From contig NZ_CP090960.1 in assembly GCF_021611515.1 (NCBI RefSeq), positions 2,294,001 through 2,358,000 on the forward strand: DNA of 64,000 nucleotides, read 5' to 3'. Below, one piece after another: positions 37,568-45,967 of this stretch (position 1 is its first letter; every line of letters begins with the position of its first letter). Source of the stretch: Mariluticola halotolerans (GTDB taxonomy: Bacteria > Pseudomonadota > Alphaproteobacteria > Rhizobiales > Devosiaceae). Made by a program: the position numbers and the translations under genes. The notes beneath the pieces were generated by a model, which was not told where the DNA came from, did no database searches, and worked only from the letters and a program-made list of their open reading frames with translations.

Positions 37568-39697
37568 ATGTTTGAACACCACAAGGTAGAAATGAACTGG
37601 GGCGGCCAGCCGCTGACCCTTGAAACCGGCAAGATTGCCCGTCAGGCTGACGGTGCTGTGCTGGCAACCCTTGGCGAGACCGTCGTTCTGGCGACCGTTG
37701 TCAGCGCCAAGACCCCGAAAGCGGGCGTTGATTTCTTCCCGCTGACTGTGAATTACCAGGAAAAGGCCTTTGCTGCCGGCAAGATCCCCGGTGGCTATTT
37801 CAAGCGCGAAGGCCGCCCGACAGAAGCTGAAACGCTGATCTGCCGCCTGATTGACCGCCCGATCCGCCCGCTGTTCCCCGCCGGTTACAAGAACGAGACC
37901 CAGGTCATCGTCACCGTGCTGCAGCATGACCTCGAGAACGAGCCTGACGTATTGGCGATGATCGCGACCTCTGCGGCGCTGACCATTTCCGGCGTGCCCT
38001 TCATGGGCCCGATCGGTGCGGCACGCGTTGGCTATATCGATGGCGAATATGTGCTCAATACCCCGATCGACCGCCGTTCGGATTCAAAGCTTGATCTGGT
38101 CATGGCCGGCACGACCGACGCCGTCTTGATGGTTGAATCGGAAGCCAAGGAACTGAGCGAAGAAGTGATGCTTGGTGCCGTGATGTTCGGCCATGCCGAA
38201 AGCGCCAAGGTTATCGATGCGATCATCCAGCTGGCCGAACTGGCCGCCAAGGAACCGCGCGAATTCGTTCCCGAAGACCTGAGCGCCCTTGAAGGCGAAA
38301 TGCTCAAGCTGGTGGATGCCGATATCCGCGCCGCCTACAAGATCACCGACAAGGCCGAACGCTATGTTGCGCTTGATGCAGCAAAAGCAAAGGTGAAAGA
38401 GCATTTCACCCCGGCTGAAGGCGAAGAGGCTGCCTGGACGCCTGAACAGATCGGTTCTGTCTTCAAGTCCCTGCAGGCCAAGATCGTGCGTTGGGATATT
38501 CTGGACACCGGCACCCGTATTGATGGCCGTGACCTGACCACTGTGCGCCCGATTGTTGCCGAAGTCGGCCTGTTGCCGCGCACCCATGGTTCCGCCGTGT
38601 TCACCCGTGGTGAAACCCAGGCGCTGGTTGTGGCAACCCTTGGTACGGGCGACGACGAGCAATATGTCGACAGCCTTGAGGGCACCTACAAGCAGAACTT
38701 CCTGCTGCATTACAACTTCCCGCCCTATTCGGTCGGTGAAGCGGGTCGTGTCGGCTTTACTTCCCGGCGTGAAACCGGCCATGGCAAGCTCGCCTGGCGC
38801 GCAATCAACCCGGTCCGTCCCTCGGCTGAGGAATTCCCCTATACGCTGCGTATCGTCTCGGAAATCACCGAGTCGAACGGTTCCTCCTCGATGGCAACCG
38901 TCTGCGGCACCTCGCTGGCGCTGATGGATGCCGGTGTGCCGATGAAGGCACCTGTTGCCGGTATCGCCATGGGCCTGATCCTTGAAGGCGAGAAGTTCGC
39001 GGTTCTGTCCGATATTCTGGGCGACGAAGATCACCTCGGCGACATGGATTTCAAGGTGGCCGGTACTGCTGAGGGTATTACCTCGCTGCAGATGGACATC
39101 AAGATTGCCGGTATCACCGAAGAGATCATGCAAAAGGCGCTTGGCCAGGCCAAGGGCGGCCGTGAGCATATCCTTGGCGAAATGTCCAAGGCGCTCGATA
39201 CGGCCCGTGACGAGGTTGGCGAATTCGCCCCGCGCATCGAGACCATGAAGATCCCGACCGACAAGATCCGTGAAGTCATCGGTACTGGTGGCAAGGTCAT
39301 CCGCGAAATCGTGGAAAAGACCGGCGCCAAGGTGAATATCGAAGACGACGGCACGATCAAGATCGCCTCTTCCGATGGCAAGGCCATTGATGCAGCCATC
39401 AAGTGGATCAAGTCGATCACTGACGAGCCTGAAGTGGGCGTCATCTATCAGGGCACCGTGGTCAAGACCGCCGATTTCGGCGCGTTCGTGAACTTCTTCG
39501 GTCCCCGGGATGGCCTTGTGCACATTTCCCAGCTGGCTTCCGAGCGCGTTGGCAAGACCACCGATGTCGTCAAGGAAGGCGACAAGGTCTGGGTCAAGCT
39601 CCTCGGCTTTGACGATCGTGGCAAGGTCCGGTTGTCGATGAAAGTCGTCAATCAGGAAACTGGCGAAGAGATCGAAAACGAGGGTGGCGACGACTAA
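37568..39697 (+). CDS. pnp: Polyribonucleotide nucleotidyltransferase (PNPase)
   Basis: PNPase is the trimeric phosphorolytic 3'-5' exoribonuclease of the degradosome. The 709-aa protein has two RNase PH domains ([23 protein letters not shown] at the start; [16 protein letters not shown] and [16 protein letters not shown] in the second), a KH domain ([20 protein letters not shown] near 565) and an S1 domain ([22 protein letters not shown] near 625). ATG 37568 is preferred over ATG 37553 because homologues start near MF..KTVEM and GGAAAAG precedes it. A strong terminator ends the operon. Confidence 0.97.
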   Translation: MFEHHKVEMNWGGQPLTLETGKIARQADGAVLATLGETVVLATVVSAKTPKAGVDFFPLTVNYQEKAFAAGKIPGGYFKREGRPTEAETLICRLIDRPIRPLFPAGYKNETQVIVTVLQHDLENEPDVLAMIATSAALTISGVPFMGPIGAARVGYIDGEYVLNTPIDRRSDSKLDLVMAGTTDAVLMVESEAKELSEEVMLGAVMFGHAESAKVIDAIIQLAELAAKEPREFVPEDLSALEGEMLKLVDADIRAAYKITDKAERYVALDAAKAKVKEHFTPAEGEEAAWTPEQIGSVFKSLQAKIVRWDILDTGTRIDGRDLTTVRPIVAEVGLLPRTHGSAVFTRGETQALVVATLGTGDDEQYVDSLEGTYKQNFLLHYNFPPYSVGEAGRVGFTSRRETGHGKLAWRAINPVRPSAEEFPYTLRIVSEITESNGSSSMATVCGTSLALMDAGVPMKAPVAGIAMGLILEGEKFAVLSDILGDEDHLGDMDFKVAGTAEGITSLQMDIKIAGITEEIMQKALGQAKGGREHILGEMSKALDTARDEVGEFAPRIETMKIPTDKIREVIGTGGKVIREIVEKTGAKVNIEDDGTIKIASSDGKAIDAAIKWIKSITDEPEVGVIYQGTVVKTADFGAFVNFFGPRDGLVHISQLASERVGKTTDVVKEGDKVWVKLLGFDDRGKVRLSMKVVNQETGEEIENEGGDD

Positions 39698-39726
39698 ATC
39701 GCGCTTTCCCGATCAAATTGTAAAAG

Positions 39727-39754
39727 GCCCGGACGTTTGTCCGGGCTTTTTTTT
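39727..39754 (+). terminator. Strong intrinsic terminator after pnp
   Basis: GCCCGGAC (39727-39734) and GTCCGGGC (39739-39746) form a perfect 8-bp stem with a GTTT tetraloop, followed by eight T (39747-39754). It closes the rimP-pnp operon 29 bp after the pnp stop. Confidence 0.95.
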
Positions 39755-39784
39755 GGCCAAACCCCGAAATTATTTTTGTGCCGA

Positions 39785-39811
39785 TGTCGTATCGGCGGAT
39801 AGCGGTTCGAC
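39785..39811 (+). promoter_or_regulatory. Candidate ECF42-dependent promoter
   Basis: TGTCGT (39785-39790), 17 bp, then CGAC (39808-39811) resembles the TGTCGA / CG(A/T)C promoter described for ECF42 sigma factors. It lies 70 bp before the first DGPF gene and just after the pnp terminator. If real, the sigma factor encoded downstream drives its own operon. Confidence 0.5.
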
Positions 39812-39880
39812 GTGTCAGTATCAGCGGGAGAGAAAGGTCATCGGGACCGCCCCACCCGCAAACAGGCAAGGAGAATGACA

Positions 39881-40237
39881 ATGCGTTATTTGATGATGGT
39901 CAAGGCGACCGCAGACTATGAAGCGGGCGCGCAGGCTTCTAATTCTTTGCAGGCGCTGATGGGCGATTATGTCGGCAAAAGCATTGAACAGGGCATATTT
40001 ATCGATGGTGCCGGGCTGCAGCCGACACGAGCAGGGTCCCGGATGCACCTGCGGGATGGTCAGATCAGCGTCACGGACGGCCCCTTTGCTTTGACAGAGG
40101 GTTTGGTCAGTGGCTTTGCCATTGTCGAGGTTGCCGATGAGGCGGCGGCCCGGCAAGTCGGGCGTGAATTTCTCGAGGTGCATATTGCGGGGGGCGTTGC
40201 AGATATCGAGATCGAAATCCGCCCCTATGAAGCCTGA
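39881..40237 (+). CDS. YCII/DGPF-domain protein 1
   Basis: A 118-aa single-domain protein with a ferredoxin-like (YCII-related) fold. It begins MRYLMMVKATADYEAG and carries the family DGPF motif at residues 66-69 in VTDGPFALTEG. DGPF proteins are the usual genomic partners of ECF42 sigma factors; their biochemical role is unknown. ATG 39881 is chosen over ATG 39875 because AAGGAG (39868-39873) is 7 nt upstream. It is 41 bp before a paralogue, and both are upstream of the sigma gene. Confidence 0.88.
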   Translation: MRYLMMVKATADYEAGAQASNSLQALMGDYVGKSIEQGIFIDGAGLQPTRAGSRMHLRDGQISVTDGPFALTEGLVSGFAIVEVADEAAARQVGREFLEVHIAGGVADIEIEIRPYEA

Positions 40238-40278
40238 ACCCGTCAGAATATCGACAATTTTACGATAAGGAGAAAAAC

Positions 40279-40692
40279 ATGCGTTTCATGGCGATTATCA
40301 AGGCCACGCCCGAGACAGAAGCCGGGGTCATGCCCTCGAACGAGCTGCTGCTGGCCATGGGCAAATACAATGAAGAACTGGTCAAGGCCGGGGTGATGCT
40401 CGACGGGGCGGGATTGCAATCAAGCGCCAAGGGCGCCCGCGTCGCGTTCAGCGGCGGCAAGACCATGGTTACCGACGGGCCGTTTGCCGAAACCAAGGAG
40501 TTGATTGCCGGTTTCTGGATCTGGGAATGCAAATCCCTTGCCGAGGCGGTGGAATGGGCCAGGCGCTGCCCCAGTGACTCTGATGTCGATGGGCAGATTG
40601 AAATCCGCCAGCTGTTTGAAATCGAAGATTTCGAAGCGGGCGAAGGGGTCGACCAGCACCACAAGGTCGCCGAGCAGATGGCCAAGAGCTGA
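40279..40692 (+). CDS. YCII/DGPF-domain protein 2
   Basis: A 137-aa paralogue of the preceding protein. It starts MRFMAIIKATPETEAG and has DGPF at the same residues (66-69) in VTDGPFAETKELIAGFWIWE. It carries a longer, acidic C-terminal tail ending DQHHKVAEQMAKS that protein 1 lacks. AAGGAG lies 8 nt before the ATG. The pair probably arose by tandem duplication and is cotranscribed with the sigma factor 64 bp downstream. No catalytic role can be assigned. Confidence 0.9.
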   Translation: MRFMAIIKATPETEAGVMPSNELLLAMGKYNEELVKAGVMLDGAGLQSSAKGARVAFSGGKTMVTDGPFAETKELIAGFWIWECKSLAEAVEWARRCPSDSDVDGQIEIRQLFEIEDFEAGEGVDQHHKVAEQMAKS

Positions 40693-40696
40693 CCCT

Positions 40697-40759
40697 ATGT
40701 CGTTGGCGCTGCGCTTTGTCATGGCCGTGGCTGTAACCAGATTACAGCTACGGCCATGA
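40697..40759 (+). CDS. Putative 20-codon leader ORF overlapping the sigma-factor start
   Basis: ATG 40697 opens a 20-codon frame (starts MSLALRF, ends LQLRP) whose TGA (40757-40759) overlaps the sigma ATG (40756-40758) as ATGA. A weak AAGAG (40684-40688) lies 8 nt upstream. The frame runs through both arms of the hairpin at 40718-40760. Ribosomes reading it would melt the stem and stop on the sigma start codon. The peptide itself resembles nothing I know. Confidence 0.45.
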   Translation: MSLALRFVMAVAVTRLQLRP

Positions 40760-40760
40760 C
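40718..40760 (+). promoter_or_regulatory. 19-bp stem-loop sequestering the sigma-factor start codon
   Basis: The left arm 40718-40736 and right arm 40742-40760 are reverse complements except at 40729/40749, which pair as G-U in RNA. This gives a fully paired 19-bp stem with a 5-nt loop (CCAGA). The sigma AUG (40756-40758) lies in the right arm and pairs with CAU at 40720-40722. No U-tract follows, so it is not a standard terminator. As DNA, the repeat could also be an operator. Confidence 0.85.
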
Positions 40761-42015
40761 CGATATAAACCAAACCATTGCCGCGCTCTGGCGCATAGAA
40801 TCCGCCAAAATCATTGGCGGGCTGACCCGTATTGTGCGTGATCTCGGACTGGCCGAAGAGCTGGCGCAGGATGCGCTGGTGGCGGCACTGGAACAATGGC
40901 CGCGCGAAGGCGTGCCGGACAATGCCGGGGCCTGGCTGATGACCACGGCCAAGCGCCGGGCGATAGACCGGTTCCGCCGCAGCCGGATGATGCGCGACAA
41001 AAATGCCGAGCTGGCACAGGAACTGGATGCGCGCGAGGATGTGTCCGTGCAATTGCTCGAGGCGACGCTTGACGATGATATTGGCGACGACCGGCTGGCG
41101 CTGATTTTTGCCGCCTGTCACCCGGATCTGGGGCAAGAGGCCCGCACAGCGTTGACGTTGCGCATCATGGGCGGGCTGACGACCGCGGAAATTGCCCGGG
41201 CCTTTCTCGTACCCGAAACCACAATCGCCCAGCGCATTACCCGCGCCAAGAAAACTTTACGCGATGGCGACTACAGTTTTGACGTGCCCCATGGCGCCGC
41301 GCGGCATCCCCGGCTCGCGGCGGTATTGCAGGTCATCTATCTGATTTTCAACGAAGGTTATGCCGCCAGTTCAGGAGAAGATGTTCTCCGGCCGCAATTA
41401 TGCAATGAAGCGATGCGGCTGGGACGGATTCTGGCGGAACTGGTCTCCGACGCGCCTGAAGTGTTTGGCCTTTTGAGTCTGATGGAAATTCAAGCCTCGC
41501 GGTTTGCAGCCCGACGTGACGCGGCGGGTGCGGCCATTTTGCTGGCCGATCAGGACAGGGCCCGTTGGGACCGGTTGCTGATCAGGCGCGGGCTGGAGGC
41601 ACTGGCCCGGGCGCAAAGCCTGACCGGATCGCCCGGTCCTTACCAGCTTCAGGCCGAGATTGCCGCCTGCCATGCCCGGGCGATAAGCGCTGAGGCGACG
41701 GACTGGGGGCGGATCGCTGCGCTTTATGTCCGGCTCATGGTTATCATGCCCAGCCCTGTTGTCGCCCTTAATCACGCCGTGGCTGTCGGCATGGCTTTTG
41801 GCCCCGCGGTGGGGCTGGCACATGCGGACAGGCTTGTGGGGGAAGAAGCCCTTACAAACTATCACTTTCTGCCAGCGGTGCGGGCCGATCTTCTGGAAAA
41901 GCTCGGACGGCTGCCTGAGGCAGCTGACGCCTATGAGCAGGCTGCCCGATTGGCCCCGAATCAGGCGGATCAGGCGGTGCTGCTGGCGCGGGCGACAACC
42001 TGCCGGGCAGGCTAG
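40756..42015 (+). CDS. ECF42-type RNA polymerase sigma factor with C-terminal extension
   Basis: A 419-aa ECF sigma factor. Region 2 (about residues 15-85) includes AEELAQDALVAALEQWP and AWLMTTAKRRAIDRFRR. Region 4 (about 120-180) has LTLRIMGGLTTAEIARAFLVPETTIAQRITRAKKTL. The ~230-residue C-terminal part is helical and TPR-like (ALARAQSLTGSPGPYQLQAEIAACHA), as in group ECF42, where this extension is needed for activity in place of an anti-sigma factor. Two DGPF genes upstream support ECF42. No Shine-Dalgarno precedes ATG 40756, which is buried in a hairpin. It meets the 2-hydroxyacid dehydrogenase gene tail to tail with a 4-bp overlap. Confidence 0.92.
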   Translation: MTDINQTIAALWRIESAKIIGGLTRIVRDLGLAEELAQDALVAALEQWPREGVPDNAGAWLMTTAKRRAIDRFRRSRMMRDKNAELAQELDAREDVSVQLLEATLDDDIGDDRLALIFAACHPDLGQEARTALTLRIMGGLTTAEIARAFLVPETTIAQRITRAKKTLRDGDYSFDVPHGAARHPRLAAVLQVIYLIFNEGYAASSGEDVLRPQLCNEAMRLGRILAELVSDAPEVFGLLSLMEIQASRFAARRDAAGAAILLADQDRARWDRLLIRRGLEALARAQSLTGSPGPYQLQAEIAACHARAISAEATDWGRIAALYVRLMVIMPSPVVALNHAVAVGMAFGPAVGLAHADRLVGEEALTNYHFLPAVRADLLEKLGRLPEAADAYEQAARLAPNQADQAVLLARATTCRAG

Positions 42016-43016
42016 CGGGTGCCACTTTCAGGCAAGACCCGGTGCGGCGGGTTATGGCCATCGAGAAAAACCCGGATATTGACGATCACTGTCTCGCCCA
42101 TTTCCACCCGGCCCTCAAGCGTGGACGAGGCCATATGCGGGGTGAGCACAATGCGGTTGTCGCGTGCCAGCGCCAACAGGCGCGGATTGATGTGGCGGCG
42201 GTTATTGACCACATCAAGACCGGCGCCGCTCAATTCGCCGCTTTCAATCAGGCTGGCCAGCGCATTCTCGTCGATCAATTCAGGCCGGGAAACATTGACC
42301 AGAAACGCATCGCGCTTCATCCGCTTCAGCCGGTCCTCATTCATCAGATTATAGGTGTCGCGGGTATGAGGGGTGTGCAGCGAAACAATGTCGACATGTT
42401 CGAGCATCTTGTCGAGATCCGGCCAATAGGCGGCTTCGAGCGGTTCCTCGATCTGGGGCGGCCGCCGGCTGCGCGAATAATAATGGATGGACAAGCCAAA
42501 CGCCTTTGCCCGGCGCGCCACAGCCGTGCCGATGCGGCCCATGCCGACAATCCCCAGCGCCTTGCCGCCCAGTCTGCGGCCCAGCATCCAGGTGGGTGAC
42601 CAGCCCGGCCAGGTGCCATCGCGCGGGATCACAGTCGCCCCCTCAGGCAGGCGGCGCGGCACGGAGAGAATAAGGGCCATGGCCATGTCGGCTGTATCTT
42701 CGGTCAGAACACTTGGGGTATTGGTGACGGCAACGCCGCGTTGATGGGCGGCGTTAACGTCAATATTGTCGATACCATTGCCGAACTGTGCGATCAGGCG
42801 CACGCTTTGCGGCAGGCGGGCGATCACCTCGGCATCGATGATATCGGTAATGGTAGAGACCAGAACATCATGCCCGGCGGCGGCAGCAATCAGCGCGTCC
42901 GCTTCGAGGCGTTTGTCGTCCGGGCTCAGAGTGACATCGAACAGCGCCTGCATGCGCTGTTCAACGGGCGCGGGCAGGCGGCGGGTGACAAAAATTCTGG
43001 CAGTCGATGTGCTCAT
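42012..43016 (-). CDS. D-2-hydroxyacid dehydrogenase family protein
   Basis: A 334-aa NAD(P)-dependent dehydrogenase with the NAD-binding GMGRIGTAVARRAKAFG near residue 152, the catalytic-Arg segment VNVSRPELIDENAL near 240 and the histidine segment LTPHMASST near 290. The usual catalytic glutamate segment after GAGLDV (E-x-E-P) is replaced here by VNNRRHINPRLL, so the Glu of the Arg-Glu-His triad appears absent. ATG at 43016 is used; TTG 43025 is the alternative. Glyoxylate/hydroxypyruvate reductase-like activity would be the family guess, but the missing residue makes it doubtful. Confidence 0.85.
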   Translation of the reverse strand: MSTSTARIFVTRRLPAPVEQRMQALFDVTLSPDDKRLEADALIAAAAGHDVLVSTITDIIDAEVIARLPQSVRLIAQFGNGIDNIDVNAAHQRGVAVTNTPSVLTEDTADMAMALILSVPRRLPEGATVIPRDGTWPGWSPTWMLGRRLGGKALGIVGMGRIGTAVARRAKAFGLSIHYYSRSRRPPQIEEPLEAAYWPDLDKMLEHVDIVSLHTPHTRDTYNLMNEDRLKRMKRDAFLVNVSRPELIDENALASLIESGELSGAGLDVVNNRRHINPRLLALARDNRIVLTPHMASSTLEGRVEMGETVIVNIRVFLDGHNPPHRVLPESGTR

Positions 43017-43132
43017 TGGCCACAATCCCGCGCAAAACCCGGTGCGCTATACCAAGCACTGACCAGGAAAATGCTCTTGCCGGGTCTATCCATGAAAAGC
43101 CTTTCAGTGACCATTAAGGTCTATGCTCCATT

Positions 43133-43768
43133 GTGAAGAAAAACTGCACCTCTTGCAAAGCCATGTTTGCCATTCAGCCCGCGTTCCGCCTGTCATTCTC
43201 CGCCCTGTTTCGTAACGGCCTTACCCGGTTGGGGCAAGCCCTGCGGCTGGTTGTGTTTGTAACGCTTGTGTTCGGCTTCGCTGCGCCGGTTGCCGCCCAG
43301 TCGGCCAGCAATCCCTCAGGCCTGCCGCTGCCGCGCTTTGCCAGTACCCGTTCCGAACCGATCAATGTGCGGGTGGGGCCGGGCACGCGCTATGACATCT
43401 CCTGGGTCTATGTGAAATCCGGCCAGCCGGTGGAAATCATCAATGAATTCGATACCTGGCGCAAAATCCGCGATGTGGACGGGGAAGAGGGCTGGATTCA
43501 CCAGAATCTTTTATCCGGCCGCCGCACCGGGCTGATTACACCCTGGCGGGAAAGCGGGCAGGTGGCCTTGCGGGCCCAGCAATCCGAGAACGCGGGCGTG
43601 CGCGCCTGGCTTACCCCGCATTATCTGGTGGAAATCGATAATTGCCGGGATCTGTGGTGTGCTGTGAAAGCTGAAACCAACCCAGCCGAAGGCCGGCCCC
43701 GCAGCTATACCGGCTATGTGGCGCAGACCGATCTCTGGGGTGTTTATCCCGGGGAAGAGTTCAACTAG
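43133..43768 (+). CDS. Secreted bacterial SH3-domain protein
   Basis: A 211-aa protein with a long, basic N-terminus and a hydrophobic stretch (LVVFVTLVFGFAAPVAAQ) that looks like a signal peptide cut after VAA. A bacterial SH3 domain follows (INVRVGPGTRYDISWVYVKSGQPVEII near residues 75-102, then DVDGEEGWIHQNLLSG). Two mature cysteines (NCRDLWCAV) could pair. SH3b proteins often bind peptidoglycan. The start is uncertain (GTG 43133 or ATG 43163). It faces dnaQ tail to tail; a short GGCA-AAAC-TGCC hairpin (43782-43793) lies in the 30-bp gap. Confidence 0.82.
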   Translation: MKKNCTSCKAMFAIQPAFRLSFSALFRNGLTRLGQALRLVVFVTLVFGFAAPVAAQSASNPSGLPLPRFASTRSEPINVRVGPGTRYDISWVYVKSGQPVEIINEFDTWRKIRDVDGEEGWIHQNLLSGRRTGLITPWRESGQVALRAQQSENAGVRAWLTPHYLVEIDNCRDLWCAVKAETNPAEGRPRSYTGYVAQTDLWGVYPGEEFN

Positions 43769-43798
43769 CACCCAAGGGCCAGGCAAAACTGCCGTTCT

Positions 43799-44500
43799 TT
43801 ATTTTTGATACTGATGCCAGAGCGCATCCGCGCCGATATCGGCGATCAGTTCCGCATGGGCGGCTTTTGCCGCATCGCTCAGCCGGGATGGTAACGGGGT
43901 GGGGCGGGGCGCACGCGGGGTCCTGTCGATTTCCGGGGTGACACCGGCGGCCTGATTTTGCGCCTCTGCCGACAAGGCCAGCGCGACCTGCCGCCCGCCG
44001 ATCAGTTCCAGATAAACTTCCGCCAGAATTTCACTGTCGAGCAGCGCGCCATGCAGGGTGCGTTTGGAATTATCGATACCATAATGCTTGCAAAGGGCAT
44101 CCAGGCTGACCCGCGCGCCGGGATAGACCTTGCGGGCCACCTGCACGGTGTCGATCACCTCATTGGTCAGGGCCGGCCGGTCAATGCGCTTCAATTCGGC
44201 ATTGAGAAACCCCATATCAAATGGCGCATTGTGAATGACCAGCGTCCCCTCGCCAATGAAATCCAGAAAATCCTGCGCCGCATCGGCAAAAAGCGGTTTG
44301 CCTGCCAGAAACTCGTCAGAAAGACCGTGGACGCGAAACGCCTCTTCGGGCATGGGGCGCTGGGGATCAAGATAAACGTGATGATGCTTGCCGGTCGGCA
44401 CGTGATTGATCAGTTCGACACAACCGATTTCGACAATGCGGTCACCGCTGGCGGGGCTGAGGCCGGTGGTTTCGGTGTCGAGGACGATTTCACGGGTCAT
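43799..44500 (-). CDS. dnaQ: DNA polymerase III epsilon subunit
   Basis: The 3'-5' proofreading exonuclease of the replicase (233 aa). Exo motifs are visible: EIVLDTETTGLSPASGDRIVEIGC (ExoI, D8/E10), HNAPFDMGFLNAEL near 97 (ExoII), and TLHGALLDSEILAEVYLEL near 153 (ExoIII-epsilon, with the H and D). It is part of the leftward group maf-aroE-coaE-dnaQ conserved next to the alphaproteobacterial origin region. Confidence 0.96.
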   Translation of the reverse strand: MTREIVLDTETTGLSPASGDRIVEIGCVELINHVPTGKHHHVYLDPQRPMPEEAFRVHGLSDEFLAGKPLFADAAQDFLDFIGEGTLVIHNAPFDMGFLNAELKRIDRPALTNEVIDTVQVARKVYPGARVSLDALCKHYGIDNSKRTLHGALLDSEILAEVYLELIGGRQVALALSAEAQNQAAGVTPEIDRTPRAPRPTPLPSRLSDAAKAAHAELIADIGADALWHQYQK

Positions 44501-44537
44501 CTGGGGGTTTTAACCGTTTCTATGGAAGTGTCTTGTT

Positions 44538-45140
44538 TCAATCTTTACTGGACGCAGTGCCCCGGCATTTTTCAATGATTTCAATCACTTCAGCACGGGT
44601 ATCGGGCAGGGGCACATCGGTATTGATAACAAAGCCGGCCCGTCTCTTCTTTTCGGCCTGTGGCATCTGGCGCGCAAGAATCGTTTCGAGCTTTTCCACG
44701 CTCATCCCCGGCCGCGCCAGCGCGCGGCGGCGCTGTTCGGCATCCGAACAGGCGGTCACCGCCACGGCATCCACGGGATAGTCCTTGCCGGTTTCAAACA
44801 GAAGCGGGATTTCCAGCACCGCCAAATCCGCGCCGTCAGCGGCTGTATCATCCAGAAACTGCTGCATTTTCTGGTGCACCAGCGGATGCACCACGGCTTC
44901 AAGCTCTCCGATACGGTCCGGCGCTGCAATCAGCGCTCCGGCCAGCTTCTGCCGGTTGATCACGCCATTCTCGGCAACGCCGGGAAAAAGGGCTTCAACA
45001 GGGGTGACAGCTTCTCCCTGATAAAGCGCGTGAACCGCATCATCGGCGGAATAGACCGGGATACCCTGATCCTTGAACAAGGCGAGAACCGTTGATTTAC
45101 CTGTCGCAATAGAACCGGTCAGCCCGAGCGCGAACATCAT
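44538..45140 (-). CDS. coaE: Dephospho-CoA kinase
   Basis: CoaE phosphorylates dephospho-CoA in the last step of coenzyme A synthesis. The 200-aa P-loop kinase begins MMFALGLTGSIATGKSTVLALF with the Walker A near residue 10. It has the PVYSADDAVHALY segment near residue 30 and LLFETGKDYPVDAVAVTAC near 113. Its start overlaps the aroE stop by 4 bp, and dnaQ follows. Confidence 0.95.
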   Translation of the reverse strand: MMFALGLTGSIATGKSTVLALFKDQGIPVYSADDAVHALYQGEAVTPVEALFPGVAENGVINRQKLAGALIAAPDRIGELEAVVHPLVHQKMQQFLDDTAADGADLAVLEIPLLFETGKDYPVDAVAVTACSDAEQRRRALARPGMSVEKLETILARQMPQAEKKRRAGFVINTDVPLPDTRAEVIEIIEKCRGTASSKD

Positions 45141-45967
45141 TGTTCTCCAAGGCTTTGCTCGGCCAGCGCCCGCAGATCCGGGCTTACCTCCGGCCGTTTG
45201 CCGAACCAGGCTTCAAAACCCGGCACCGCCTGATGCAACAGCATGCCAAGACCATCCACCGTATCAAGCCCGAGGGCGCTGGCGTCAGCCAGAAGCGGGG
45301 TTTCCAATGGGGTATAAACAATATCTGTGACCAGAGCCGTTTTGGGCAACAGGCCTAGATCAAGATCGTCAAACCGGCTGCCGTGCATGCCGATCGCACT
45401 GGTATTGACCACCAGCGTCGCTTTGGGGGCGAGGCTGGCAAAGGCGGACAGGCCTGCGCCGATAAAGGGACCGGGCAATTCTTCTGCCAGCTCTTTTGCC
45501 GTTGCTTCGGTGCGGTTGAGAATATGGATGTTTTTAAAGCCGCGTCGGGCCAGCCCCACCAATACCGCCCGTGCCGCGCCACCTGCGCCCAGCACAATCG
45601 CTGTGTCGCCGCGCGCGTCCCAGCCGGGGGCTTTCTGATCCAGATTGCCCAGAAAACCGGCCAGATCGGTATTGCTGCCGTGCAGTTTGCCCGCGCGCAT
45701 GACCAATGTGTTTACCGCGCCTATGATTTTGGCGTCATCCGCGAGCACATCGCAAAGCGCAAATACGGCCTGCTTATGCGGTATGGTGACATTGCCGCCG
45801 ATATAGGCGCCCGCGCGCATGGCGTTAATGAAACCCGGCAGGGCATCGGGCGCCACATCAACCGAATTATAGCTCCCGGCGATATCAAGGGTTTGCAGCC
45901 AGTGATTGTGGACAAGCGGCGAGCGCGAATGGGCGATGGGATGGCCGATAACGAATGCTTTGATCAT
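45137..45967 (-). CDS. aroE: Shikimate dehydrogenase
   Basis: AroE reduces 3-dehydroshikimate to shikimate with NADPH in aromatic amino-acid synthesis. The 276-aa protein has the substrate site FVIGHPIAHSRSPLVHNHWL at the N-terminus, the catalytic lysine in GGNVTIPHKQAVF near residue 65 and the NADP loop VLGAGGAARAVLVGL near 126. It overlaps coaE by 4 bp downstream and maf by 4 bp upstream. Confidence 0.96.
   Translation of the reverse strand: MIKAFVIGHPIAHSRSPLVHNHWLQTLDIAGSYNSVDVAPDALPGFINAMRAGAYIGGNVTIPHKQAVFALCDVLADDAKIIGAVNTLVMRAGKLHGSNTDLAGFLGNLDQKAPGWDARGDTAIVLGAGGAARAVLVGLARRGFKNIHILNRTEATAKELAEELPGPFIGAGLSAFASLAPKATLVVNTSAIGMHGSRFDDLDLGLLPKTALVTDIVYTPLETPLLADASALGLDTVDGLGMLLHQAVPGFEAWFGKRPEVSPDLRALAEQSLGEQ

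Noticed and set aside
38084-39523. Long open frame (479 codons) on the minus strand opposite pnp, and a similar one opposite rho (48671-50044)
   Set aside because: Both are shadows of highly conserved genes without a start context or family resemblance.
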